Source: Streptomyces buecherae
GTDB taxonomy: Bacteria; Actinomycetota; Actinomycetes; Streptomycetales; Streptomycetaceae
Length of the DNA stretch: 64,000 nucleotides
Direction of reading: 5' to 3'
Assembly (NCBI RefSeq): GCF_014295035.1
Contig: NZ_CP060404.1
Location: 6,550,501 to 6,614,500 of the forward strand
Positions 25,506 through 33,827 of the stretch are shown one piece after another. Position 1 is the first letter of the stretch; each line of letters opens with the position of its first letter. Below the pieces are notes generated by a model. It saw nothing but the letters and a program-made list of their open reading frames with translations, did no database searches and had not been told where the DNA came from. The translations under genes were made by a program, and so were the position numbers.

Positions 25506-26456
25506 ATGAAGGCGATCAGGGTGCGCGACCGGGCGGCCGGGACGGGCGGGCTGGTGTACGAGGAGGCCCCGTACCCGCACGCGGCCGAGAACGACGTCAT
25601 CGTCCGGGTGCACGCGGCCGGCTTCACACCCGGCGAACTGGAGTGGCCGGGCACCTGGACGGACCGCGCCGGCCGCGACCGCACGCCCTCCGTCCCCGGC
25701 CACGAGGTGTCCGGCGTGGTGGCCGAGCTGGGGTACGGCACCACGGGCCTCACCGTCGGCCAGCGGGTCTTCGGGCTGACCGACTGGACGCGCGACGGGA
25801 CGCTGGCCGAGTACGTGGCCGTGGAGGCCCGCAACCTGGCGCCACTGCCGGCGTCCGTCAGCCACCTGGAGGCCGCGGCGCTGCCGATCTCCGGGCTCAC
25901 CGCCTGGCAGGGGCTCTTCGACCACGGGCGGCTGGTGGCCGGGCAGAGCGTGCTGGTCCACGGCGCGGCCGGCGGGGTCGGCAGCATCGCGGTCCAGCTC
26001 GCCCGCGAGGCCGGGGCCCGCGTGGTCGCCACCGGCCGCGCCCGGGACCGGGCCACGGCCCTGGAACTCGGCGCCGACGTCTTCGTCGACCTCGACGGCG
26101 CGCGGGGTGGCGACGCGGGCGGTCAACTGGCCGACGCCGGCCCGGTGGACCTGGTGCTCGACGTGATCGGTGGTGAGGCGCTCGACCGCTCGGCCCGCCT
26201 GGTGCGGCCCGGCGGCACGCTCGTCACGATCGCCGCGCCGACCACGGTCCGCCCCGAGGACGGGCGGTCGGTCTTCTTCGTCGTCGAGCCCGACCGGCAC
26301 CGCCTCGCCGACCTCGCGCGACGGGTCCAGGACGGGCGGCTGCGACCCCTGGTGGGCACGGTCTACCCGCTGGCCGACGCCCCCACCGCCTTCACCGCCC
26401 GCCGCCACACCCCCGGAAAGCCCCTGATCCAGGTCGCCGACGCGGCGACGGGCTGA
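25506..26456 (+). CDS. NADP-dependent quinone oxidoreductase-like enzyme (MDR family, zinc-free)
   Basis: A 316-residue medium-chain reductase related to quinone oxidoreductase. The GroES-like N-terminal half contains GHEVSGVVAELG. The Rossmann half contains VLVHGAAGGVGSIAVQLAREAGARVVATGRARD, the AxxGxxG nucleotide motif with an Arg suited to NADPH. Zinc-binding cysteines are absent. GTG 25500 and ATG 25506 are both in frame. The ATG is eight bases from GGAGGA and was preferred, while the GTG is too close. The substrate is unknown, and detoxification of quinones or enones is typical. Confidence 0.9.
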   Translation: MKAIRVRDRAAGTGGLVYEEAPYPHAAENDVIVRVHAAGFTPGELEWPGTWTDRAGRDRTPSVPGHEVSGVVAELGYGTTGLTVGQRVFGLTDWTRDGTLAEYVAVEARNLAPLPASVSHLEAAALPISGLTAWQGLFDHGRLVAGQSVLVHGAAGGVGSIAVQLAREAGARVVATGRARDRATALELGADVFVDLDGARGGDAGGQLADAGPVDLVLDVIGGEALDRSARLVRPGGTLVTIAAPTTVRPEDGRSVFFVVEPDRHRLADLARRVQDGRLRPLVGTVYPLADAPTAFTARRHTPGKPLIQVADAATG

Positions 26457-26908
26457 GGCCGCGCCGCGTGGGCGGGGCCCGGCGCAACCGCTCGGGGCCG
26501 GCGCGCCGGAGCGGAGACCGGGGCGTGCCCCCGGACGTACGCGCCGAGCGGAGGCCGTAGCGCGCCGAGCGGCGGGCCGGAGCGCTCTGACACGCGGCGG
26601 GGGCCGCTCCCCGCACGGAAGTCCCCGTGGGAGGAGTGGGAGGAGCGGCCCCTTGGCGCGCCGTCGCGCGCGCCGGCGCTGTCGGCTTCGGCAGCGCCGT
26701 GCTCCGGGCCTCCTCGGCCACCGACGGGGCCCGCGACCCGTCCCACTTCCTGGCCGCGTTGGCGTACGCGTACATGTTCCGCTGAGCTTCTGCCGACCTC
26801 AGGTCGCGGCGTGACGAAGGGCGGGGACGGTCTTCACGGTGGCGCCGACCGGCTGAGAGCTACCGCGGAGTCGCGCACCGACCGGTGCGCGGTCGGTGCG
26901 GACCCGGG
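26457..26908. other. Gene-poor spacer with one ambiguous small frame
   Basis: A 452-base convergent spacer. One frame on the plus strand (GTG 26627 to stop 26785, 52 residues, ending HFLAALAYAYMFR) has GGAAG six bases upstream. The opposite strand also has an open frame from 26775 in the same wobble register, so codon bias cannot tell them apart. Neither is called as a gene. Confidence 0.3.
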
Positions 26909-28051
26909 CTACGGGTTCGCGGCCTGGCGAGAGGTGACCCGGTTCGTGTGACCGACGGCGCGGCCCACCGCGTTGCGCACCGCGAGGCCCGGCCGGGTGC
27001 GGGGCACCAGGAGCCTGGAGAGCGGTCCGACGCGTCGCTGCCGCGGGCCCACCTCGCGGCGGAGCCGCGACTCGTAGGCGGCGAAGGCGCGGGCGTGGTC
27101 GCCGGGATGGGCGGCGAGCTCTTCCGCGAGGGCGTACGCGCCTGCCATCGCCAAGCTGGACCCGTCGCCCAGCAGGGCTGTCGCCGCCGCCGCGTCCCCG
27201 AGCAGTACGACCCGTCCACGGGACCACGAGGGCATCCGGACGCTGGTCAGGCGGTCGAAGAACGGAGCCGGGTGGTCGCGGAACGCGGCCACGAGTTCCG
27301 GTGCCCGCCACCGCACGTCGGCGTAGGCGTCGGCCACGGTCTGCTTGTGAAGGGCGGTGTTCTTGCGGTCGTGGGACGCCAGTCGTGCGGCCCGGAAGGT
27401 GAAGATCGCCAGCGGGGTGGTTCGCGAGGGGTGGACGACCAGCATCCGGTTGGGCACGGTCAGCATGGTCATCTCGCTCGGGTCCTCGACGGCGTCGGGT
27501 TCCAGCGGGACGGTCGCGCTGTACAGGCCCAGGTCGCTCGCGAACTGCCGCTCGGGTCCGAACACCAGGCGCCGTACGGTGGAGTGCATCCCGTCGGCGC
27601 CGACGACCAAGTCGAAGCGCCGTGGCGGGGACCGCCGGAAGGTGACGTCGACTCCACCTCCGTCCTGGTCGAGAGCGGTGACCGTGTCGTCGAACAGGAG
27701 CTCGGCCTCGGCCTGCGCCGACCGGTGAAGCACCTCGGACAGGTCGGCGCGGGTCACCTCGACCGTCGGCGCCTGGTCCGAGGCGAGCGGGAGTCGCAGA
27801 ACGCGCCTGCCGCCGGGGTCGAGCAGGATCAGTGACCGACTGCGGGTGGCGAGCCCGCGGAGCTGCGGAAGGATGCCCATGCGGTCGGCGACCGGGATCG
27901 CGGGCCCCTTCACGACGATCGCGCTACCACCGGAGCGCAGTTGCCGGGCGTGTTCGACGACCGTCGGCCGGTAGCCGTTCCGGGAAAGCCAGTACGCGAG
28001 CGCGGGCCCCGCGATTCCGGCACCGACTATCAGCACCTCGGGCTTCTGCAT
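26909..28051 (-). CDS. FAD-dependent aromatic monooxygenase-like protein (TetX/PHBH fold)
   Basis: A 380-residue flavoprotein of the group A hydroxylases. The dinucleotide motif GAGIAGPALAYWLSRNG is at residues 11-27. A DLVVGADGMHSTVR motif follows at about 146-159 (DG fingerprint) and RVVLLGDAAAATALLGDGSSLAM at about 277-299 (GD motif). Arg34-type residues for NADPH are not assessed. Relatives hydroxylate aromatics or inactivate antibiotics such as tetracyclines and rifamycins. It diverges from an ArsR-like regulator gene with two palindromes between, so it is probably induced by a small molecule. Monocistronic. Confidence 0.9.
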   Translation of the reverse strand: MQKPEVLIVGAGIAGPALAYWLSRNGYRPTVVEHARQLRSGGSAIVVKGPAIPVADRMGILPQLRGLATRSRSLILLDPGGRRVLRLPLASDQAPTVEVTRADLSEVLHRSAQAEAELLFDDTVTALDQDGGGVDVTFRRSPPRRFDLVVGADGMHSTVRRLVFGPERQFASDLGLYSATVPLEPDAVEDPSEMTMLTVPNRMLVVHPSRTTPLAIFTFRAARLASHDRKNTALHKQTVADAYADVRWRAPELVAAFRDHPAPFFDRLTSVRMPSWSRGRVVLLGDAAAATALLGDGSSLAMAGAYALAEELAAHPGDHARAFAAYESRLRREVGPRQRRVGPLSRLLVPRTRPGLAVRNAVGRAVGHTNRVTSRQAANP

Positions 28052-28146
28052 GACGATGACCTCTCAGAGGGTCGATGACCAGGCCCCCTCGGCGAGTGCC
28101 GGCCCCGCTTCCAGGGAGCGGCGGCACGGGGTAGCGCGAGCGGACC

Positions 28147-28168
28147 AGGTACGAAGAATTTCGTACCT
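28147..28168. promoter_or_regulatory. Operator 1 between the monooxygenase and ArsR genes
   Basis: AGGTACGAA (28147-28155) and TTCGTACCT (28160-28168) form a perfect 9+4+9 inverted repeat. It is 96-117 bases upstream of the monooxygenase start. Confidence 0.8.
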
Positions 28169-28183
28169 CAGTGGAGCACGTCT

Positions 28184-28211
28184 TTCAGGTACGATGCAAG
28201 TCGTACCTGAA
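28184..28211. promoter_or_regulatory. Operator 2, reaching the ArsR gene ribosome site
   Basis: TTCAGGTACGA (28184-28194) and TCGTACCTGAA (28201-28211) form a perfect 11+6+11 inverted repeat with the same GGTACGA core as operator 1. Its last base is the first base of the AGGAGG ribosome site, so binding would also block translation start or early transcription of the regulator. Confidence 0.82.
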
Positions 28212-28222
28212 GGAGGTGTCAC

Positions 28223-28558
28223 GTGGCCGGGAAGAACCTGGTCGGCCCGGAGGCCGACGCACTCGACCTGGGCGCGGTGTTTCGCGCCCTCGCCGACGAG
28301 CACCGTCGTTCGGTGATCGCGCGGTTGGCCGCCGACCACAGCGACAGCGAGCGGGGCTGCAACTCGTTCGATCTTCCGATCTCGAAGCAGACCCAGACCC
28401 ACCACTTCCGCGTCCTGCGCGAGGCAGGTCTCGTCGACGAGATCGACTACGGCAACCGCAAGGGCATCCGACTGCGACGCGCGGACATCGAGAGGAGATT
28501 CCCCGGGCTGCTCGCGCTCCTGGGAGCGGAGCCCCCGGGTGGTACCGCTCCTCGCTGA
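28223..28558 (+). CDS. ArsR-type winged-helix regulator
   Basis: A 111-residue transcription factor. The winged helix-turn-helix spans about residues 18-95: LGAVFRALADEHRRSVIARLAAD, then ISKQTQTHHFRVLREAGLV as the recognition region, and a short wing IDYGNRKGIRLR. The metal-binding cysteines of classical ArsR proteins (CxCxC) are absent. Only one Cys is present, so an organic ligand is more likely than a metal. The start is GTG 28223, with AGGAGG six bases upstream. The divergent flavin monooxygenase is the expected target. Confidence 0.9.
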   Translation: MAGKNLVGPEADALDLGAVFRALADEHRRSVIARLAADHSDSERGCNSFDLPISKQTQTHHFRVLREAGLVDEIDYGNRKGIRLRRADIERRFPGLLALLGAEPPGGTAPR

Positions 28559-28600
28559 GTGCAGACGGGCACACCGGAGGGGAGTCCGGGTCGGCTCTGA

Positions 28601-28816
28601 GCCGCGAGCTCGACCGCCCAGCCCGCGCCCGGTTCGCGGGTAGCCGAGCACGACGCGGAACTGGATCGCGTCCGATCGGACAACCCGGCCCCGAACGCCT
28701 GGCTTGAGTCCCGGCGCCGGGCGTTGTCCGAGTGGGCCGAACGGCACGGCGACGACCGGGACCTCAGCGTCGAATCCCGGACCCGGGCGGGGAACTGGTA
28801 CGCGCGACGTATGCCG
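28601..28816 (+). pseudogene. Coding-like fragment without a start
   Basis: Between the ArsR gene and the MFS gene an open frame with strong GC3 bias reads as a plausible polar helical protein (EHDAELDRVRSDNPAPNAWL, then SEWAERHGDDRDLSVESRTR and AGNWYARRM). The frame follows a stop at 28598 and has no ATG or GTG with a ribosome site before the similarity-like part. The only usable start is an internal TTG at 28724. After about 28816 the frame runs antisense to the transporter gene. It looks like the tail of a decayed gene. Function unknown. Confidence 0.4.
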
Positions 28817-28929
28817 ACAGCGCCGACCGTCGCGCCGCCGACCCCGGTCGCCCGCCGCCGCGCACGCGGCGGGGCGTGGCGTGGCGAGGCCGGGCGTGGC
28901 GCACCCCGACCCGCCACGAGCCCCACGCC

Positions 28930-30381
28930 TCACGGCGCCGTCGGGCTCGCCTCACGCGCCTCGCGGGCCGCGCGCATCTTGAGGGCGTGCGGGTTGGTCC
29001 GGGAGTCGTACGCCATCAGCTTCGGCAGCGAGGCCGCCAGCAGCCCGACCGCCGCCACGCACGCGACGCCGCCCGACCACACCGAGGTCCGCACGCTCGT
29101 CAGCGCGGCCATCGAACCGGCCCTGACCTGGCCGAGCTGCGGGCCCGTCATGTACGAGAGCAGCTCGATGCCGGCCAGCCGGCCGCGCAGCTCGTCCGGG
29201 ATGGTCTGGTTCCACAGCGTGGACCGGAACAGGCCGCTGATCATGTCCGCGCCGCCCGCCACCGCCAGGCACAGCAGCACGAGCCAGATGTTGGGCAGCG
29301 CCCCGGCCGCGGCCATGGCCAGTCCCCACAGCGCGGCGCCGGCCGCCACCATGCGGCCGTGCCGGTACACCCGCGAGGTCCACCCGCTGGTCAGGCTGAC
29401 CAGCACGGAGCCGACCGAGCCCGCCGCGTACATCAGGCCGAGCGCCCAGGTCGCGTCCAGGTCGTCGGCGAGGAAGGGGAAGATCGCGTTCGGGTACGCG
29501 AAGAACATGGCGACCATGTCGACCGCGTAGGTGCCCAGGAGTTCCTTGCGCTGCCACGCGTAGCGGGCGCCGGCCCAGATGCCGGCCAGCGAGGGGCGCT
29601 CCGCGTCGTGCGCGGGCGGCGCCGCCGCGAGCCGCACCGCGAGCAGCGTGGAGACGACGAAGGTCAGCAGGTCGAGCCCGTACGCCACGGGCAACCCGGC
29701 GAACGCGACGATCAGTCCGGCGACCGAGGGCCCGACGATGGCCGAGAGCTGCCAGCGGATGGAGTTGAGCGCCGCGGCGGCGGTGAGCTGGTCGTGCGGG
29801 ACGATCCGGGCCATCAGGGCGTCAAGGGCCGGTTGCTGGATGCCGGCCAGCGCGCTGGTCAGCCCCGCCACCACGTAGAGCAGCCACAGCATCGGGTGCG
29901 GCAGCAGGCTGTTGACCAGCAGCAGGACGGTGAGGAGGCCGAGGCCCAGCTCGGTGAGGAGGATGAGCGTGCGCCGGTCCATGGCGTCGGCGAGGGCGCC
30001 GCCGTACAGGCCGAAGACGATCAGCGGTACGAGTTGCACGGCGCCGATCGCGCCGACCGCGAAGGCCGAGCCGGTCAACTCCTTGACCTGCAACGGCAGC
30101 GCGATCATGGTCAGGAAGCTGCCGAAGGAGGTCACGGCGCCGGCCATCCAGATCAGCCGGAAGTCCCGCGAGGAGCGCCACGGCGACAGGTCGGGCAGCA
30201 GCGCCCGCACGCGCCCGCCGGAGCGCGGCGGCTTCCCGCCCGCGGCCTGGCCGCCCTCGCCCGTGGCGGCGCCCGGGTCGCCACCGGCGGGCCGGGGGAT
30301 CTCGGCGGCCCCACCGGTCCCGACAGCCTCGACGGGGGAACGGTCAGCATCTGCCACGTCGGGCTGTTCGGGATGGGTCAC
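28930..30381 (-). CDS. MFS exporter, EntS-like
   Basis: A 483-residue, 12-helix major facilitator of the EntS/MFS_3 group, known for siderophore or macrolide export. A disordered N-terminus of about 60 residues precedes RDFRLIWMAGAVTSFGSFLTMIALPLQV. Loop 2-3 reads GGALADAMDRRTLILLTELG, the conserved motif A variant of this group. LDALMARIVPHDQLTAAAALNS and LFRSTLWNQTIPDELRGRLAG also match. No siderophore synthetase lies nearby, so the substrate is open. It stands alone. Confidence 0.9.
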   Translation of the reverse strand: MTHPEQPDVADADRSPVEAVGTGGAAEIPRPAGGDPGAATGEGGQAAGGKPPRSGGRVRALLPDLSPWRSSRDFRLIWMAGAVTSFGSFLTMIALPLQVKELTGSAFAVGAIGAVQLVPLIVFGLYGGALADAMDRRTLILLTELGLGLLTVLLLVNSLLPHPMLWLLYVVAGLTSALAGIQQPALDALMARIVPHDQLTAAAALNSIRWQLSAIVGPSVAGLIVAFAGLPVAYGLDLLTFVVSTLLAVRLAAAPPAHDAERPSLAGIWAGARYAWQRKELLGTYAVDMVAMFFAYPNAIFPFLADDLDATWALGLMYAAGSVGSVLVSLTSGWTSRVYRHGRMVAAGAALWGLAMAAAGALPNIWLVLLCLAVAGGADMISGLFRSTLWNQTIPDELRGRLAGIELLSYMTGPQLGQVRAGSMAALTSVRTSVWSGGVACVAAVGLLAASLPKLMAYDSRTNPHALKMRAAREAREASPTAP

Positions 30382-30564
30382 GAGAGGTCATCGTCCGCCG
30401 ACCAGCGAACACGGGCAAGCGAATATCGATCGGCCTCGCACACGGCCGGCGCGAGGTCGGGCCGCCCTCGTGCCACAGGCCCCCGCCGCCGCTCCCGCGA
30501 CGCCGCGTCCCCGCCCCGCGCCCCAGCCAGCGGTCGCCCCGCGCCTCGGCGGTCGCCGCGCGCC

Positions 30565-30792
30565 TCAGCGCCTGTCGCGCGCCGAGGCCCCCACGTACGC
30601 GCCGTAGAGAAGCTGGGCCGCGCCGACGAACATCAGCACCACGCCGACCTTGCGCAGCGTGATGACCGGGGTGTGCACGTCCGCGGTGAACAGCCACAGG
30701 GCCAGACCGACCACGGCCGTCGCCGCTCCCTCGACCAGGTGCTTGACCACCGGCCGGCCGCCCTCGCGAGCGCTCCGCCACTTCTCGTCCAT
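30565..30792 (-). CDS. Small two-helix membrane protein (DUF5708-like)
   Basis: A 75-residue protein with two membrane helices (EGAATAVVGLALWLF and VGVVLMFVGAAQLLYGAYVG) joined by VHTPVITLRK. This layout resembles the streptomycete DUF5708 family, of unknown function. The ATG at 30792 follows GAGAGGGG at about seven bases. The family name is from memory of the pattern. Confidence 0.65.
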   Translation of the reverse strand: MDEKWRSAREGGRPVVKHLVEGAATAVVGLALWLFTADVHTPVITLRKVGVVLMFVGAAQLLYGAYVGASARDRR

Positions 30793-31117
30793 CCGTACGC
30801 CCCTCTCCTCGCCGGTCTGTGCCGGCACGTATCCGTGGTGCGCCGCGCGAACGGCGCTCGCCGAGGGGCGCGCGTCACCCGTTCGCGCGCCGTCTGGCGG
30901 CCCTTCGGGCGAGCCGCGTCGGCGACTCGTTCGCGGCACGCGCCGACCGGTCGCGACCGGCGTCGGGCCGGGTGCGCGCTCGCTCCCTTCACGCCGTTCA
31001 CGCTAGGTCCCGGCGGGCGCCCGCGCCTCGACCCAGGGCACGAGAAGACGACCGGTATGACTGCATCCTTTGGCGGAATCGCTCAGGCTGCGTTGCTAAC
31101 TGTTCATGTGCCGTGTC
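30793..31117. other. Divergent spacer upstream of the sialidase operon
   Basis: No gene is seen. The region falls from very GC-rich DNA to more balanced DNA toward the sialidase promoter. Around 31060-31110 the segment TTTGGCGGAATC...GCGTTGCTAACTG could hold an operator, but no clear symmetry was found. Confidence 0.4.
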
Positions 31118-31146
31118 TTGACGCTCTGTAAGGCGCTCCTTATGGT
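31118..31146 (+). promoter_or_regulatory. Sigma-70-type promoter of the sialidase operon
   Basis: TTGACG (31118-31123) and TATGGT (31141-31146) are separated by exactly 17 bases, a good match to the vegetative HrdB promoter pattern. Transcription would start near 31153 and give a leader of about 64 bases. Confidence 0.7.
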
Positions 31147-31216
31147 CACCGCACACAAGGGACGTCCTACGTCCTGTCGTTGGCGCTCGATTGCACCGGG
31201 GCATCGGGAGGGTCTG

Positions 31217-32344
31217 ATGGCAAGCGATATGACGGCGTACAAGACCTACGAAGTGTCCGTCCCCTTCCGCGCCGGCACCGATGGGTACGCGAGCTATCGG
31301 ATTCCCGCGCTGGTCGTCACGGACCGGGGCACGGTGCTCGCCTTCGCCGAGGGGCGGGTGGCCTCGTCGGCCGACTGGGGCGACATCGACCTGGTGCTGC
31401 GGCGCTCCGCCGACGGCGGGCGCACCTGGGGCCCGCTCCAGATCGTCAGCCGCAACGGCGACGGCACCGCGGGCAACCCCGCGCCGGTGGTGATCGACGG
31501 TGGCCGGATCGTCCTGGTGCAGGTGCACAGCGCGGCCGGCGCCACCGAGGACCGCATCCGCCGCGGCGAGGTCTCGCCGGCCGACGGCCGGCGGGTGTGG
31601 GTCCAGCACAGCGACGACGACGGCGCGACCTGGTCGAGCCCGCGCGAGATCACCGAGCACGTCAAGCGCCCCGAGTGGCGCTGGTACGCCACCACGCCCG
31701 GGCACGCCCTCCACCTGCGCCACGGAGCGCACGCCGGGCGCGTCGTGGTCCCGGCCAACCACTCGCTGCCGCCCTCCGGCGCCGACAGCGGCACGGAGGG
31801 CAAGTACAACGGCGGCCACGACCTGCTCAGCGACGACGGCGGCGCGACCTGGCGGCTGGGCTACGTGGACGACAACCCGGACGGTTACGTCAACGTCAAC
31901 GAGACGACCGCCGCGCAGCTCCCGGACGGTCGGGTCTACCTCAACACCCGCACCGACGCCGCCGCGCCCGGCAACCGGGCCGACGCCTACTCGACCGACG
32001 GCGGCGCCTCGCTGGTCAAGCCGTTCCGCCCGCAGGCCGGCCTGGTCACGCCCGTCGTCCAGGGCAGCGTCCTGCACCTGGACCGCCCCGGCGCGCCCGG
32101 CGGCGGAACGTTGCTGTTCTCCGGGCCCGCGACGCCGGACTACCGGGCCCTGATGACCGTGCGGGCCAGCGACGACGGGGGCGTCACCTGGCGCACGGCA
32201 CACACCGTGGACGGCCTGCCGGCCGCCTACTCCGACCTCGCGCGACTGGACGACGACACCGTCGGACTGCTCTACGAGACGGGCGACTTCAGCGCCTACT
32301 CGACCCTCACCTTCCGCCGCGTCCCCGTGGAGGACCTGACATGA
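31217..32344 (+). CDS. Sialidase (exo-alpha-sialidase, GH33-like), no signal peptide
   Basis: A 375-residue six-bladed beta-propeller glycosidase that would release terminal sialic acids. The N-terminal YRIP motif is at about residues 28-31. Asp boxes (S-x-D-x-G-x-x-W) occur as SADGGRTW, SDDDGATW, SDDGGATW and SDDGGVTW, with a degenerate STDGGAS. No signal peptide is present at the start ATG 31217, which has GGGAGGG just upstream; the protein therefore looks cytoplasmic. The stop overlaps the next gene (ATGA), so it is the first gene of an operon with a sugar ABC transporter, and it may process imported sialosides or related glycans. Confidence 0.9.
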   Translation: MASDMTAYKTYEVSVPFRAGTDGYASYRIPALVVTDRGTVLAFAEGRVASSADWGDIDLVLRRSADGGRTWGPLQIVSRNGDGTAGNPAPVVIDGGRIVLVQVHSAAGATEDRIRRGEVSPADGRRVWVQHSDDDGATWSSPREITEHVKRPEWRWYATTPGHALHLRHGAHAGRVVVPANHSLPPSGADSGTEGKYNGGHDLLSDDGGATWRLGYVDDNPDGYVNVNETTAAQLPDGRVYLNTRTDAAAPGNRADAYSTDGGASLVKPFRPQAGLVTPVVQGSVLHLDRPGAPGGGTLLFSGPATPDYRALMTVRASDDGGVTWRTAHTVDGLPAAYSDLARLDDDTVGLLYETGDFSAYSTLTFRRVPVEDLT

Positions 32345-33675
32345 GCCCACGGGGACCCGGTCGGCGCGCCGTCGTGGGCGCGGCAGCGGCGGCGGCCGGG
32401 GCCGCGCTCGCGGGCTGCGGCGACGACGGCCACGAGGTCAGGGAGCGCAGGAAGGGCGAGAAGATCACGCTCAACTTCTGGTCCTGGGTGCCGGGCATCG
32501 AGAACCCGGTGGCGCTGTGGAACGAGCACCACCCCGAGGTGCGGATCAACCTGGAGAAGGTCTCGGCGGTGGGCGGCGCCCAGTACGCCAAGATGCACGC
32601 CGCCGTGAAGGCCGGCGACGCCCCCGACCTCGCCCAGATAGAGTATTCGGTCGTCCCCAGCTTCCTCCTCGACAACGCCCTGGTCGACCTGTCGGCGTAC
32701 GGCGGCGACCGCTACCGGTCCCGCTTCGTGGGCTGGCAGTGGCAGCAGTCGGTGTACGGCAGGTCCGTGTACGCCATCCCGCAGGACTCGGGCCCGATGG
32801 GCCTGTTCTTACGTCAGGACCTGTTCGACGAGTGGCGGATCAGGACGCCGCGGACCTGGGCCGAGTACGCGGACGCGGCCCGGGCGGTGCGCAAGCACGG
32901 TGCCTGGATCGAGACGTTCTCGGCCACCAACGGCAACCGCTTCGCCGCCCTGGCCTGGCAGGCCGGCGGGCGCTGGTTCGGCACCCGGGGCGACACCTGG
33001 ACCGTCGCCATCGACGACGCGCCCTCGCTCAGGGTCGCCGACTTCTGGAGCAGGCTCGTCGACGACGAGCTGATCAAGACCATCCCGGACCGGCAGAACG
33101 CCTGGTACAAGGACATCCAGACCGGTGACATCGTCTCCTGGCTGGGCGCGAGCTGGGGCGACGCGCTGCTGACCGGCAACGCCCCCGACACGGCGGGCAA
33201 GTGGCGGGCCGCGTCGCTGCCGCAGTGGAAGCGGGGCGAGAACGCGCAGGCCAACTGGGGCGGCTCGACCACCGCGGTGTTCACCGACTGCACCTACCCC
33301 AGGGACGCGCTGGCCTTCGCCGTGTGGCTCAACTCCGCCCCGGAGGCCGTCCAACTGCTGATCAAGGGCGGCTACGGCTTCCCCAGCGCCGTCTCCGGCT
33401 ACAGCACCGCCGACCTGGAGGGCCGCCGGGAGTTCTTCGGCGGCCAGCACTACAGCCGGATCTTCATCGAGGCCGGCAAGGCCGTGGACACGAGCTGGAA
33501 GTGGGGCCCCACCGTGGACACCCTCTACCAGCGGCTCGGCGACGCGTTCCTGGAGGCCATCGGGGACGGCACCGCCTTCCGCTCGGTGCTCAGGAAGGTG
33601 CAGGGCGAGACCATCGAGGACCTCAAGGACAAGGGGCTCAAGGTCGAGGCCGGCCAGAGCTCGGCCAGCGGGTGA
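32341..33675 (+). CDS. Sugar ABC transporter substrate-binding lipoprotein (CUT1)
   Basis: A 444-residue extracellular binding protein. The lipobox ALAGC lies at about residue 26, preceded by RRAVVGAAAA; a twin-arginine character is possible. It has the typical start of the carbohydrate family (ITLNFWSWVPGIENPVALWNEHHP). ATG 32341 overlaps the sialidase stop by four bases, so translation is coupled. It forms the capture part of the transporter with the next two genes. The glycan is probably a product or substrate of the sialidase, by context only. Confidence 0.9.
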   Translation: MSPRGPGRRAVVGAAAAAAGAALAGCGDDGHEVRERRKGEKITLNFWSWVPGIENPVALWNEHHPEVRINLEKVSAVGGAQYAKMHAAVKAGDAPDLAQIEYSVVPSFLLDNALVDLSAYGGDRYRSRFVGWQWQQSVYGRSVYAIPQDSGPMGLFLRQDLFDEWRIRTPRTWAEYADAARAVRKHGAWIETFSATNGNRFAALAWQAGGRWFGTRGDTWTVAIDDAPSLRVADFWSRLVDDELIKTIPDRQNAWYKDIQTGDIVSWLGASWGDALLTGNAPDTAGKWRAASLPQWKRGENAQANWGGSTTAVFTDCTYPRDALAFAVWLNSAPEAVQLLIKGGYGFPSAVSGYSTADLEGRREFFGGQHYSRIFIEAGKAVDTSWKWGPTVDTLYQRLGDAFLEAIGDGTAFRSVLRKVQGETIEDLKDKGLKVEAGQSSASG

Positions 33676-33827
33676 CCCACCGGCGCGCGGGGTGCCACCG
33701 GCGCGCGGGGCGCCCACCGCCGGGCCCCCGCCGCACCCGCCAGGCCCGCTCCCACGCGCGTGACCCCGGCCGCCCGCGCGCCGCCCGCAGACCCCGCCGG
33801 ACTGCCGGTCGTTAGGAGTACCGCAAC

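Noticed and set aside
28732..31131. A rightward frame of about 800 codons over the EntS-like exporter
   Set aside because: It is antisense to a clear 12-helix transporter, and its composition (Arg/Gly/Asp/His-rich) is not protein-like.
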